NCBI GenBank assembly: GCA_021770845.1
Contig: JAETQF010000001.1
Coordinates: forward strand, 248,001 to 312,000
DNA length: 64,000 bases
Origin: Oscillospiraceae bacterium
GTDB lineage: Bacteria > Bacillota > Clostridia > Oscillospirales > Oscillospiraceae
Reading direction: 5' to 3'
The translations under genes and the position numbers were made by a program. Positions 39,809 through 48,858 of the stretch are shown piece by piece. The notes beneath the pieces are model-generated. The model had not been told where the DNA came from, searched no databases, and saw nothing but the letters and a program-made list of their open reading frames with translations. Position 1 is the stretch's first letter. Every line of letters begins with the position of its first letter.

Positions 39809-39882
39809 AGCGGATTAGTGTAATGGTAGCACACCAGACTCTGACTCTGTTTGTGAGGGTTCGAATCCTTCATCCGCTGCCA
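39809..39882 (+). tRNA. tRNA-Gln (anticodon CTG)
   Basis: Acceptor AGCGGAT/ATCCGCT, D-arm with TGGTAG, anticodon arm CAGACT-CTG-ACTCTG with loop containing CTG, T-arm GAGGG-TTCGAAT-CCTTC, and an encoded CCA. It reads CAG codons. It marks the border to the accessory region. Confidence 0.95.
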
Positions 39883-39942
39883 CCCAAACTCCTGGAACTA
39901 CAAGGTTTACACGCATAAAGAATGTTTTGTAAATCTGCGGGG

Positions 39943-39985
39943 AAGTAACAGCACGGTGTAACAGCTCCGTGCTGTTACTTCTTTT
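39943..39985 (+). terminator. Terminator after tRNA-Gln
   Basis: AAGTAACAGCACGG (39943) pairs with CCGTGCTGTTACTT (39967) and is followed by CTTTTT. It abuts the stop codon of the convergent recombinase remnant. Confidence 0.82.
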
Positions 39986-41217
39986 TATCCGCAATATTCC
40001 GGGGAAAAATCAATCTCCCCGATAAAGTTGTAGTGTACGTCAATCCGCTGGATGCGGTGACCGCTGGACTTGTCGGCTTCATGGACAACGATCTTGTCCA
40101 CAAATTCATGCAGGAGTTGGGGAGTCAGTTCTGTCGGTTCGGTGTACTTCTTTACGATTTTCAGAAAACTTTTGATATTGACAGCCTGCGCTTCGGAGGC
40201 TTCCACAATGGCACTCAGACTTTCAACGGACTGTTTCAATTCTGCCTGCTCCGTCTCATAGGTTGCAGACAGTTTGGCAAACCGTTCATCTGTCAGCTTG
40301 CCCATCACATTGTCCTCGTAAAGTCTCTGTATAATCGCGTCCAACTCCGCAATACGCCGCTTCTGCTTCTCCAGTTTTCTTTTGGACTGTTCCTGTTCCG
40401 TGCGTTGGACAGCCAGCTTGTTTTCTATCACGCGACGGACAAATTCATCCTCGTCCTCCCGCGCATAGGCCACAACACGCTGTAAGTTTTGCAATACAAG
40501 TTCCTCCAGCACTACAACACGGATATAGTGTGCGGAACATTGGTTGCGGTAACGGCGGTAAGTGCCGCAGGTATAGCTCTCCTGCTCATGCTTCAGCGAG
40601 GTTGCCCGACTATGGTACAATCGCTTTCCGCACCCGGAACAAACAACCAGCCCCGAAAATAAACCGATTTCATCCTGCTTCATTGGCCGCCGCCGCTTCT
40701 CCCTGTTCTTCTGTACGATTTCCCAGGTGTCCGGGTCAATAATCGCCGGATGCGTGTCCTCAAATGTCATACGCTTTTCCGGGGGATTCAGGACGGTCTT
40801 TTTACTCTTGAACGAGGGCTTGGAATACTTAAAGTTTGTTGTCCGGCCTAAATAGGCATCCTGTCTTAAAATCCCTGACACGGTTTCCTCACTCCATAAA
40901 CAGGGGGCATCGGGGTGGTATCTGCTTGTCCGTCCCGTCCTTTGAAAGTTGATGGTTCCCGGCGTGGGGATTTCCCGCTCCTTGAGCATCCGTGCAATTT
41001 TCCCGGTGCCATGTCCCTCGACACAAAGCTGGAATATCAGCTTGACTACCGGCGCAGTTTCCTCGTCGATCAAAAGTTGTCCGTTCTCACCCTTGACATA
41101 CCCATAGGGGGCGATCCCGCCCAGCCGCTGGCCTGACATTCCCTTATTGCGAAAAACCGCTCGTATCTTTTTCGAGGTGTCTTTGGCATACCACTCATTT
41201 ATGATATTCCTTCTGTA
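39985..41217 (-). pseudogene. TndX/TnpX-type large serine recombinase, 5'-truncated
   Basis: The frame reads from '...RNIINEWYAKDTSKKIRAVF' to the stop at 39985, about 410 residues. It has the recombinase DNA-binding domain ('RLGGIAPYGYVKGENGQLLI'), the zinc ribbon ('CSGCGKRLYHSR' ... 'CGTYRRYRNQC') and a coiled coil ('KRKLEKQKRRIAELDAIIQR'), as in the transposases of Tn5397/Tn4451. The whole N-terminal resolvase domain with its catalytic Ser is missing. Homology breaks off at about 41217, beyond which the frame (to 41319) codes for unrelated sequence. The base composition is more A/T-rich than the surroundings. Remnant of a mobile element next to tRNA-Gln. Confidence 0.85.
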
Positions 41218-41309
41218 GAGAAAAAAGATGCAGACCCGTAACCGTTGCGGCGCAACGGATTTGAAGATATGCCACCCAGCCTGCGGGAATTGTGGCTGCA
41301 AGCGAAAAA

Positions 41310-41354
41310 CGTCCGGCAAGGTGGGAGCATCTTGTGTTCCCGCCCTGCCGGACG
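41310..41354 (-). terminator. Terminator after the metallophosphoesterase gene
   Basis: CGTCCGGCA and TGCCGGACG enclose a 27-base loop with its own GGTGGGAG/TTCCCGCC pairing, followed on the minus strand by TTTTTCGC. Confidence 0.75.
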
Positions 41355-41358
41355 CTTT

Positions 41359-42111
41359 TCACAGTTTCAATCGGATGATCTGCTCGTACAGCAGAACATA
41401 TTTCTTTTGGATGATCCGGTCCATGTGGTAATGTCCGAAGAAGTGGTATTTGAACTTGCACCGCCGGGTAACTTCGTCAAGGAAATCCGTCAGGGCGTCA
41501 GCCTGATAAAATCCGCCGCTCAGTTCATCCTGTACTGCGGTGGAGCAGCAGTGGGTGATGATGTAGTCCACCTCCCAGCCCACCCTGTCCAGATTGGCCC
41601 TGGCGGTCTGGCACTCCTCCTCGCTGGGCAGCTCCTCCTTCCACCAGGACAGGTGATTCACCCGGTACATCGCGCCCCTGGCGTCCAGCTCCCTGCATTT
41701 CTTCTGAAACAGAGGATCGTCTGGCTCCAGGATGCCGTCCTGGATGTCGTGGCTGCTGGCCCCGCCCATGGTGAGGAACCGCTTCCCACCCAGGTTGAAT
41801 ATCTGGCCCCGCTCCAGCAGGATCACCGAGGGGCGGATTCGCCGGATGCTCCCGCCCCGCCATTTCTCCAGCGGATATTTCCGCAGGGCATCGTAGTTTT
41901 CGTGATTCCCTGTCACGAAGGCCGTGGTGAAAGGCCGGCCCTCCAGCCAGTCCAGGCCCTCGTCATCCCGCCCATCGCCGTGCCACACACAGCCGAAGTC
42001 TCCGCATACCAGAGCTATGTCCTCTTTTGTGAGGCTCTCCTGTTCATAGAAGATTTCCGGCTGAAAGCGCCGGAGATCCCCGTGGAGGTCGCCCGTGATA
42101 TAAATTTCCAT
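41359..42111 (-). CDS. Metallophosphoesterase of the calcineurin-like superfamily
   Basis: 250 residues from ATG 42111 behind GGGAGG. All dimetal-site blocks are present: 'GDLHGD' near residue 7, 'VCGDFGCVWHG', 'VTGNHENYDAL' (GNHE), 'IITHCCS', and 'FFGHYHMDR' (GHxH). Such small phosphoesterases near recombinases occur on mobile elements; substrate (nucleic acid, nucleotide or protein phosphate) unknown. It lies 14 bases after the last recombinase gene, so probably the tail of that operon. Confidence 0.9.
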   Translation of the reverse strand: MEIYITGDLHGDLRRFQPEIFYEQESLTKEDIALVCGDFGCVWHGDGRDDEGLDWLEGRPFTTAFVTGNHENYDALRKYPLEKWRGGSIRRIRPSVILLERGQIFNLGGKRFLTMGGASSHDIQDGILEPDDPLFQKKCRELDARGAMYRVNHLSWWKEELPSEEECQTARANLDRVGWEVDYIITHCCSTAVQDELSGGFYQADALTDFLDEVTRRCKFKYHFFGHYHMDRIIQKKYVLLYEQIIRLKL

Positions 42112-42125
42112 CACGATCCTCCCTG

Positions 42126-43775
42126 TCAGCTCAGGCTTTTGTCAACCTCCAGCCCCGGATAGCGAAATTTGATGCGGACGGTTTCAGCGTCCAGAACTGT
42201 GATCTGCTCCACGAATTTACGGGTGATGGCGTCATCATATACGGCAAATTTTGTTCCCCGCTGCTCTACAAATTCCCGCAGGCGGTCCATCCGGGCCGCT
42301 TGGCCAGCCTGCCGCTCATCTGCTTGCCGGAGCGTCCCAAGCTGGTGCAGGATGCCCTCCCTCTCCTCTGCGATCTCTCTGAGTTGGGCGTTCAATTCTT
42401 CGTTTTCTATGTTCTCTGGCAGTGCCAGCGCCTGTTCCATAAGCACCGCCTGTTCCGCCGTCACAGCCGCCAGCCGCTGTCGCAGGGTGAGCGGATCGAC
42501 CCCACCGCTCTCCTGCCCCCGCTGGACAAGGCTGGCGATGTCCAGGAACTCCTCCGTGATCTCCTGCCCGGTCTGGTCAAGGCCGTTGATGGCCTCCAGG
42601 ATAGCCCGGTGCAGTTTGTCCTCGTCCAATGTGGGGGAGGTGTGGCAGTATTTGGTGCCGAACTCCAACCGAGAGACGCATCGCCAGACGATCCGCTTTT
42701 TGCCGTTTCTGGCCCAGGTGCATCGCTTATACGGCGTACCGCACTCCCCGCACACCAGCAGCTCACTGAGGGCGTACTTGGCGGAATATTTGCCCTGCTC
42801 GGTCTTGGCGGTTTTCTGCATCACCTTCCGCTTGCTGGACCTGCGGGCCATCTCCTCCCGCACCTGATAGAATATCTCTTTTGGGATGATGGGCGGGTGG
42901 TTGTTCTCCACATACACCATGGGGCGCTCACCCTGGTTTTTCTTCACCGTCTTGCTGATGCAGTCGGTGGTGTAGGTCTTTTGAAGAAGGGCGTCGCCAA
43001 TGTATTTCTCATTGACCAGGATGTTGTGGATCACCTGATATGTCCAGCCCTGGATTCCGCAGGAGGTAGGGACATGATCCGCCTCCAGCTCCGTCTTGAT
43101 CTGACCCAGGCTGCACCCGTCCAGGTAGCGGCGGAAGATACGCTTTACCGTCTCCGCCTCCTCCGGGATGATCTCCGGCTGGCCGTCAGCCCCCCGCCGG
43201 TAGCCCAGCAGCTTCTGGTACTGGAAGGGGACGTTCCCCGCCTCACGGCTCTTTTGGATGCCCCAGATCACGTTTTTGCTGATGGACTCGCTCTCCGCCT
43301 GGGCAAAGCCGCTGAACAGGGTAATCAGGAACTCGCTGGACTCGGTCAGCGTATTGATATTTTCCTTTTCAAAGATCACACCGATGCCGTTGGCCCGGAG
43401 CATCCGCACCATCTCCAGGCTGTCCACCGTGTTCCGGGCGAAGCGGGAGAGGGACTTGGTGAGGATCAGGTCGATCCGGCCCCGTTTGCAGGCGGCGATC
43501 ATCCGCTTGAACTCCGTCCGCTTTTTCATGCTTGTGCCGGTGATGCCTTTATCCGCGAAAATACCGGCCATCTCCCAATCTGGGTTCTCACTGATTTTCT
43601 GGGTGTAATAGGCTTTCTGGGCGGTGTAGCTGGTGAGCTGCTCCTCGCTGTCGGTAGATACCCGGCAGTAGGCGGCCACCCGCTGCTTGCTGCCGGAGGC
43701 CCGTCCGAGGGCTGATGCCGGTTTCGTGGCGGGGATAATGCGTATCTTCCGCTCCCGCTGTACGGTCTGTTCCAT
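42126..43775 (-). CDS. Large serine recombinase (complete)
   Basis: 549 residues. Resolvase catalytic domain with nucleophile Ser40 in 'RVAAYCRVSTDSEEQ', 'GIFADKGITGTSMKKR' and 'LTKSLSRFARNTVDSLEMVR' (catalytic Arg). Then the recombinase domain ('KLLGYRRGADGQPEIIPEEA', 'HNILVNEKYIGDALLQKTYT'), the zinc ribbon ('CGECGTPYKRC' ... 'CVSRLEFGTKYC') and a C-terminal coiled coil. Start behind GGAAGGAG, which lies inside the end of the preceding 162-codon gene. Fourth of four co-directional recombinase genes. Presumably cuts and joins element ends. Confidence 0.94.
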   Translation of the reverse strand: MEQTVQRERKIRIIPATKPASALGRASGSKQRVAAYCRVSTDSEEQLTSYTAQKAYYTQKISENPDWEMAGIFADKGITGTSMKKRTEFKRMIAACKRGRIDLILTKSLSRFARNTVDSLEMVRMLRANGIGVIFEKENINTLTESSEFLITLFSGFAQAESESISKNVIWGIQKSREAGNVPFQYQKLLGYRRGADGQPEIIPEEAETVKRIFRRYLDGCSLGQIKTELEADHVPTSCGIQGWTYQVIHNILVNEKYIGDALLQKTYTTDCISKTVKKNQGERPMVYVENNHPPIIPKEIFYQVREEMARRSSKRKVMQKTAKTEQGKYSAKYALSELLVCGECGTPYKRCTWARNGKKRIVWRCVSRLEFGTKYCHTSPTLDEDKLHRAILEAINGLDQTGQEITEEFLDIASLVQRGQESGGVDPLTLRQRLAAVTAEQAVLMEQALALPENIENEELNAQLREIAEEREGILHQLGTLRQADERQAGQAARMDRLREFVEQRGTKFAVYDDAITRKFVEQITVLDAETVRIKFRYPGLEVDKSLS

Positions 43776-43778
43776 GGC

Positions 43779-44267
43779 TTACTCCTTCCTGTGCGCCACA
43801 TGGACACAGCCGTATCTGCATGGGCAGCCATGGCTTTTTTCAAGGGACTCGCTCTCCATCCGGGCAAGTTCATTGAATACTGTAACATGGAGTTCGCCGG
43901 ATTCCATGCGGGTGTCGATGTTCTCTTTTTCAAAGATCACGCCAACACCGTGGGCTTTCAGCATCCGCACCGTCTCCAGGCTTTCCATGATATTCCTGGA
44001 GAAGCGGGAGATCGATTTGACCAGGATGATGTCGATCTTGCCCTTCTGGCAGGCGGTGAGCATCTTTTTGAACTCCTTCCGGTTCTGCCGGTCGGCGCTG
44101 GTGATGCCCTGGTCGGCGTAGATACCGGCCAGATCCCAATCCGGGTGCCGGCCCACCATCTCGGTGTAGTACGCCTCCTGGGCGGTGAGGCTGGCGGGGT
44201 GATCCTCACTGCCGGCACATACCCGGCAGTAGACGGCCACCCGCTGCTTTTGTACGGTCTGTTCCAT
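43779..44267 (-). CDS. Stand-alone resolvase-domain protein with Ser-to-Cys at the active site
   Basis: 162 residues, AAAGGAG before the ATG. Resolvase N-terminal domain only: 'RVAVYCRVCAGSEDH', 'GIYADQGITSADRQNRKEF', 'LVKSISRFSRNIMESLETVR', 'GVIFEKENIDT'. The nucleophile position, Ser in 'YCRVS' of both neighbours, is Cys17. The arginines of the active site remain. After 'ARMESESLEK' the sequence ends in 'SHGCPCRYGCVHVAHRKE' with no DNA-binding recombinase domain, although the preceding gene (44299-45063) encodes just such a domain. It may be a split, catalytically altered partner, or an eroded recombinase. Confidence 0.85.
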   Translation of the reverse strand: MEQTVQKQRVAVYCRVCAGSEDHPASLTAQEAYYTEMVGRHPDWDLAGIYADQGITSADRQNRKEFKKMLTACQKGKIDIILVKSISRFSRNIMESLETVRMLKAHGVGVIFEKENIDTRMESGELHVTVFNELARMESESLEKSHGCPCRYGCVHVAHRKE

Positions 44268-44298
44268 GACGGCTCCTTTCCCAATCGGTTTTGAACGG

Positions 44299-45063
44299 TT
44301 ACTTGAAGGTCACTGTCACCGCGTTGTCCGCAGTGATGGTGATATATTTTATCGCCTGCGCATAGGCTTTTTCCCTGATCAGACGCTGGGTGTCCGGCGA
44401 GGCTGCAGGTGTTTCAAAGCAGGAATACCGGGCAGAGATGCCCTGCAAGATCAGGGCCACCACGTCCTCCGGGCGCTCCGGCTTCTCCAGCCCCCGGTTG
44501 ATGGCGTTGGTCAAGCGGACGGTTTCCTCGGAGGGGGCGTATCCGCCCTCTGCCGGTGGGGTGTACTCCGCCGCCTGCCGCTCCACCTCCGCCAGCAGGT
44601 CAGCATCGGGGATGACGACCTCCCCGCCGCACTCAGCGCACCGAAGGTACAGCGTGTCAGGTTTATGCACGCTGCTGAACCACCGCTTCAGGCATCCACC
44701 GCAGGGACAGCGCAGTGTCTCCCGCAGAGCGGACACCGGACGGTTCCGGCGATCACGTTTTCCCCACTTCTTTTGAAGCAGAGCTTGGACAGCCCGAAAA
44801 GTTTCGCTGTCTATCAGTTCAGGATAGCCATCGGCGCCCATGTACCGCTCATTTCTGAGGATGAACGAGATCCTGAATTTGTTCCACACAGGCCGGTCCG
44901 GGCTGTAGAGAATGCCCCCGGCGTTCAGAATGTCCGATATTTCCCACTGGAACTTCCCCTCCAGGCAGAGGGCAAATATCCGGCTGACCACCGCCGCCTC
45001 CTGGGACTGGGGAGTCAGCTTGCCGTCCTCAATCTGATAGCCATACAGCACTTTCCGATTCAT
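44299..45063 (-). CDS. Recombinase DNA-binding domain protein lacking the catalytic domain
   Basis: 254 residues. Starts at ATG 45063, overlapping the previous stop codon (ATGA), so a true start and not a fragment. It begins directly with the recombinase domain ('VLYGYQIEDGKLTPQSQEAA', 'ISFILRNERYMGADGYPELI'), then a zinc ribbon ('LRCPCGGC' ... 'LRCAECGGEV') and a C-terminal '..KYITITADNAVTVTFK' strand like those closing serine recombinases. Residues of the resolvase domain are wholly absent. With the 162-residue product of the next gene it would make up one complete recombinase, but in reversed order (C-part first). Confidence 0.87.
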   Translation of the reverse strand: MNRKVLYGYQIEDGKLTPQSQEAAVVSRIFALCLEGKFQWEISDILNAGGILYSPDRPVWNKFRISFILRNERYMGADGYPELIDSETFRAVQALLQKKWGKRDRRNRPVSALRETLRCPCGGCLKRWFSSVHKPDTLYLRCAECGGEVVIPDADLLAEVERQAAEYTPPAEGGYAPSEETVRLTNAINRGLEKPERPEDVVALILQGISARYSCFETPAASPDTQRLIREKAYAQAIKYITITADNAVTVTFK

Positions 45064-46613
45064 TTTGCGTCCTCCCCGATCCGTTCCGTTACCTCGATGC
45101 CGCCGTACAGCCGGAACCGCAGGGCTGTGGGGCTGACCGCGATCTGCTCTACCAGCTCATCGAACAAGGCTTCATCGAACATCTCCAGCCGCTCCGGGCC
45201 TCGGCAGAGGGTATTCACAGTCTGGCGCAGGGCCTCCGCCGCCTCGCCAATGTCATCATTCTTCAGCAGCCTCCGGCGCTTGGCCCGGAGCTGGGTCAGT
45301 TGGGCGGTGTTGGTAGCCATCTGCGCGGCGCAGGCGTCCGCGTCCAGCAGGCCGTTGGCGCGGAGCCTGCTGATTTTATAGCCTCGCTCGGTGGCTTGGG
45401 CGATGGCCCGGTTGACCTCCAGCATGGCGGGGTTGTCCCGTTGCAGGTTGGTCTCCAGGACCTCCATCTGACTCAGGGCGGGCCGCAGGATGATGCCCTC
45501 ATGGAGCCGCAGCTTATTGTACATCCGCTGGAAGGCGGCGTAGATGTCCGCCTCCGGGACAGGGCCTGTGGGGCAGTTGGCCGCGCTTCTCAGATGCCGT
45601 CCACAGCTCCAGGCCCCAGCGCCTCTCCGGGTCATCCTTCGGTAGACAGTGAAGCCGCAGATCCCACAGCACATTTTCCGGGACAGCGGATAGACCGCAT
45701 CCGGCCCTTTGGACTGTTTCTTCTTCATCTGCCGCAGGGCCTGGGCCTTGTCATACACCTCCTGGCTGACGATGGCTGGGTGGGTCCCCTCCACATAAAA
45801 TTGGTCCACCTCGCCTTGATTGATCTTCTGGACGAAGGGAAAGCCGGTTTTATAGGTTTTCTGGCAGAGGGTGTCGCCCACATATTTCTCATTTGACAGC
45901 CAGTAATATATCTCTCTGGTGGTCCAGTGGACGTTGCCCTTTCGGTCACGGACACCCCGGCGGATCAGCTCATTGGCAATGTCCTTGGCGCTTTTCCCGC
46001 CGAGATATGAGTCAAACACCCAGCGGATGATCTCCGCCTCCTCCGGCACGATCTCCAGATCCCTTCGGTTTACCAGCCGGTAGCCGTAGGGCGGTTTCGT
46101 AGTGATGAACTCACCCCGCTCCATCCTCCGGCGATAGCTCTGGTGGATATTTTGGGAGATGGATATGGACTCCTGCTGGGCCAGGGAACCGGAAACGCTC
46201 ACCATCAATTCTGTGGTGAGCGTTCCGGTGTCGATGTTCTCTTTTTCAAACTGAACGGTCACGCCCAGCCGCATCAGCTCCCGCAGGGCGGAGAGACAGT
46301 CCTTGGTGTTTCGGGCAAAGCGGGAGATAGACTTCACCAGCACCCGGTCGATCCTGCCCTTCCGGCAGTCGGTCAGAAGACGGTTGAAGTCCTCGCGCTT
46401 GTCCATTTTTGTGCCGCTCACCGCTTCATCTGCGTAAATGTCCACCAGCTCCCAGCCCTCATGCTGGCTGATCAACTCGGTGTAGCTGCGGATCTGGGAG
46501 GCGTAGGACGTGGCCTGATCATCGGAGTCTGTGCTGACCCGGCAGTATGCCGCCACCCGCAGGATAGCGGGCCTGCCCTCGCTGGGCGGGATAATGGTCA
46601 CGTTTTTGCTCAT
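45060..46613 (-). CDS. Large serine recombinase (complete)
   Basis: 517 residues from ATG 46613 (MSKNVTIIPPSEGRPAILRV). Catalytic Ser27 in 'AAYCRVSTDSDDQ', 'DIYADEAVSGTKMDKREDF' and 'LVKSISRFARNTKDCLSALR'. Recombinase domain ('KPPYGYRLVNRRDLEIVPEE', 'YYWLSNEKYVGDTLCQKTYK'), zinc ribbon ('CCGICGFTVYRRM' ... 'CGRHLRSAANC') and coiled coil. First of the four recombinase genes. The ribosome site GGGAG is rather far (about 10 bases). It differs from the 42126-43775 enzyme well beyond recent duplication. Confidence 0.94.
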   Translation of the reverse strand: MSKNVTIIPPSEGRPAILRVAAYCRVSTDSDDQATSYASQIRSYTELISQHEGWELVDIYADEAVSGTKMDKREDFNRLLTDCRKGRIDRVLVKSISRFARNTKDCLSALRELMRLGVTVQFEKENIDTGTLTTELMVSVSGSLAQQESISISQNIHQSYRRRMERGEFITTKPPYGYRLVNRRDLEIVPEEAEIIRWVFDSYLGGKSAKDIANELIRRGVRDRKGNVHWTTREIYYWLSNEKYVGDTLCQKTYKTGFPFVQKINQGEVDQFYVEGTHPAIVSQEVYDKAQALRQMKKKQSKGPDAVYPLSRKMCCGICGFTVYRRMTRRGAGAWSCGRHLRSAANCPTGPVPEADIYAAFQRMYNKLRLHEGIILRPALSQMEVLETNLQRDNPAMLEVNRAIAQATERGYKISRLRANGLLDADACAAQMATNTAQLTQLRAKRRRLLKNDDIGEAAEALRQTVNTLCRGPERLEMFDEALFDELVEQIAVSPTALRFRLYGGIEVTERIGEDAK

Positions 46614-46635
46614 CTGGCGCACACTCCCTTCCGGC

Positions 46636-46857
46636 TTACTGCTCCTCATAGGTCCGTTTCGTGGCCTCCCACTCGTCCAAATAGTTCTGGATGGCCTCCT
46701 TGCTGTTGTAGCCGCCCACATATAGGGTGTAACCCTCGCCGTGGGCCTTGTAGCCGTCCTCGTAGTTGAGTGCCTCCGCCTCTTGGGCGGTCAGGGTGCG
46801 GGTCTCCAGGCGTCCGGCATCGTAAAATTTCTGTTCCAAATAAAATGGATATTCCAT
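46636..46857 (-). CDS. Small hypothetical protein of the recombinase operon
   Basis: 73 residues, rich in Tyr and Glu ('YLEQKFYDAGRLETRTLTAQ', 'HGEGYTLYVGGYNSKEAIQN'). AAAGGAG precedes the ATG. It directly precedes the first recombinase gene (22 bases). No membrane span, no known motif; likely cytoplasmic. Perhaps a recombination-directionality or accessory protein, but nothing shows this. Confidence 0.7.
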   Translation of the reverse strand: MEYPFYLEQKFYDAGRLETRTLTAQEAEALNYEDGYKAHGEGYTLYVGGYNSKEAIQNYLDEWEATKRTYEEQ

Positions 46858-46920
46858 GCCGTAGTCTCCTTTCCTCTGGGTACCGACAACACTACCACAC
46901 CCTGGCGGGAATAGCTACCA

Positions 46921-47070
46921 CTATTCCCACACAGTTGCGGGGCGGTAGCGCTCCAGGGCCAGCCGTTTGGCGGCCCACAGCTCCTCGGCGGACAGAAGGC
47001 CGGCTTCCGCTGCCTGTTCCAGCAGCCGGGTCACCAGGATATACCGCATTTCATTCTTCACATCGATCAT
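46921..47070 (-). CDS. Small SHOCT-like protein
   Basis: 49 residues: MIDVKNEMRYILVTRLLEQA, then AEAGLLSAEELWAAKRLALE and a short polar end. The 'LLEQAAEAGLLSAEELWAAK' segment resembles the SHOCT / 'G.IS.EE...K' short helical motif of many small mobile-element proteins. GGGAGG lies seven bases before the ATG, and ATGA overlaps the helicase stop, so it is translated with it. Function unknown. Confidence 0.65.
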   Translation of the reverse strand: MIDVKNEMRYILVTRLLEQAAEAGLLSAEELWAAKRLALERYRPATVWE

Positions 47071-48858
47071 GCGGATGCCTCCCGGAAATAATCCGGCCCT
47101 TTCACTGCTTGTATAAACCGCGCTACATCCCCCAGGCTGCCGGTGACGGGCATCTCCGGCAGGGCGGCCAGCACATCCTTGCTGTAGCGCTTGCCCTTTG
47201 CGGCCCGCTCATCCAGAATGGCCACCACGCAGGTGTCCGTCTCGGTGCGGATGGCCCGCCCGAAGCCCTGCTTCAGCTTGATCTGCATCTCCGGCACTAC
47301 CACCGCCCGGAGAAATAACCGAAGGGTGGGGTGGTTTTCCCGCTCTTTCTCCTTCAGAGCATCCGGGACGGCAAAGGGCAGGCGAGGGATGATCAGCAGG
47401 GACACACAGTCGCCGGGGAAGTCGAAGCCCTCCCAGGCGGCTCCCGCCGCCAGCAGCACACTGCCGGGGCTGGCTTTGAACTGCTCGGTGGCATGGATGG
47501 CGCTGCGGCCCATGGTGAACAGCGGATAGCGCAGGCCATGGCCCGGCAGGCGCTCCTTCACCGCCGACATGGCGGCGTAAGAGGTGAACAGCGCCAGGGC
47601 GTGGCCCTGGGCCGCATCCAGCAGGGCGGCGATCTCCTTCGCCAGCTCGTCATAGTAGGCCGCAGCCTTTTGCCTGGGCGGATATTTGGGTAAGTACAGC
47701 AAGCAATTCCGCTGGTAGTCAAAGGGTGACGGGGCGACAGACTCCGTGACGCGGCTGTCGGTCAGCAGGCCCGTTTCCTCTTTGAAGCGCCGGAAGTCCT
47801 CGCCCACGGCCAGGGTGGCGGAGGTGAGGATGGCGGGCCGCTCCTGCCGCCAGAGCGTCTGGCGGAGCTGGGCGGTTCAGCAGGCCGTGGAGCTGCCGGT
47901 GAATCACCGTAAGGCTCCGCTCCGGCGCGGCCAGCGATTTTTGGTAGTGTTCGAAGGTCTTGCCCTCCGGCGGGCGGTCCAGCTTCCGCATCAGCGGCGC
48001 GGCACTGTCGGCCAGGACTTCCGCCGCCAGCAGGAAGCGTTCGCCCCGCAGGCTGTGGGTCAGGGCGCGGATGTCCTCCGCCGTAAGGGTCACTCCGAAC
48101 ATCTGGCGGGCTGTCTCCGGCAGCTTGTGGGCCTCGTCCACGATGAGGGCGCAGGCATCCGGTAGAATGGGCTTTCGCCCGCTGCCCCGGTGGATGGCGT
48201 CCGCCAGAAGCAGGTTGTGGTTGCAGATTTGGAAGAGATAGCGCCCGGAATCACAGTCCTCCAAAAAGGCACGATACCGGCAGCCCTCCCGCTGACAGTC
48301 GCAGATCCGGGGGACGCAGACGCGCTCCCGGTCGTAGCCGCTGAGATGGGCTGCCTCGTCCATGTCAAGCTGCCTCCGCAGGGAGAGCAGGGCCGCTCCG
48401 GCTTTCCAGTTCTTCTTTTGAATATCCAGTTGGCCCAGCCGCTGCTCCAGCCGTGCGTCGCAGGCATAATGGGACTTCCCCTTGCGGATCACTGCCTGGA
48501 GGGGATGAACGATCATGCCGTCCTCCGCCAGCACATCGGACAGCAGGGGAAGGTATTCGTCCCGCGCCGCAGTCTGGAGGGCGATGCTGGAGGTGGAGAC
48601 CAGGATGGGCTTCCGCTCCAGGCCACAGGCGGCCCGGAAACGGCTGTACACCGTCCCGGCCACCAGGTAGGCATAGGTCTTGCCGATTCCCGTGCCGGCA
48701 TCACACAGGGCGATGCCGCCCTCCAGCATGGCATCCAGCATCCGATGGCAGAGCGCCGCCTGTTCGGGGCGCTCCGCCATGTTCCGGGCGGGGAGAAGGT
48801 CCTGGAATATGTGATCTATCTCGTTATGGGCGTTTTGCCTGTTATTATCGTAATTCAT
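47067..48858 (-). pseudogene. DinG/Rad3-type helicase with a single-base frameshift
   Basis: N-part (48858 to ~47880): Walker A 'GTGIGKTYAYLVAG', an Fe-S-type cysteine region ('CVPRICDCQREGCRYRAF'), and 'LIVDEAHKLPE' (DEAH). C-part in another frame (~47880 to 47067): 'QERPAILTSATLAVGEDFRR', 'AAWEGFDFPGDCVSLLIIPR', and 'QGFGRAIRTETDTCVVAI' (motif VI). The frames switch near 47871-47880, where CTGCTGAACCGCC would be continuous as CTGCTGACCGCC, i.e. one extra A. No slippery run is present, so this is a mutation or a read error. If intact, about 595 residues of a superfamily 2 5'-3' helicase. Start ATG 48858 behind AAGGGG. Confidence 0.85.

Noticed and set aside
43779-45063. One recombinase gene broken by a simple frameshift
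   Set aside because: The DNA-binding part comes before the catalytic part in the direction of transcription, and each part has its own ribosome site and start, so a frameshift cannot explain the arrangement.
47860-47890. Programmed ribosomal frameshift in the helicase gene
   Set aside because: No slippery heptamer or run and no stimulatory stem at the switch; a single extra base explains it better.
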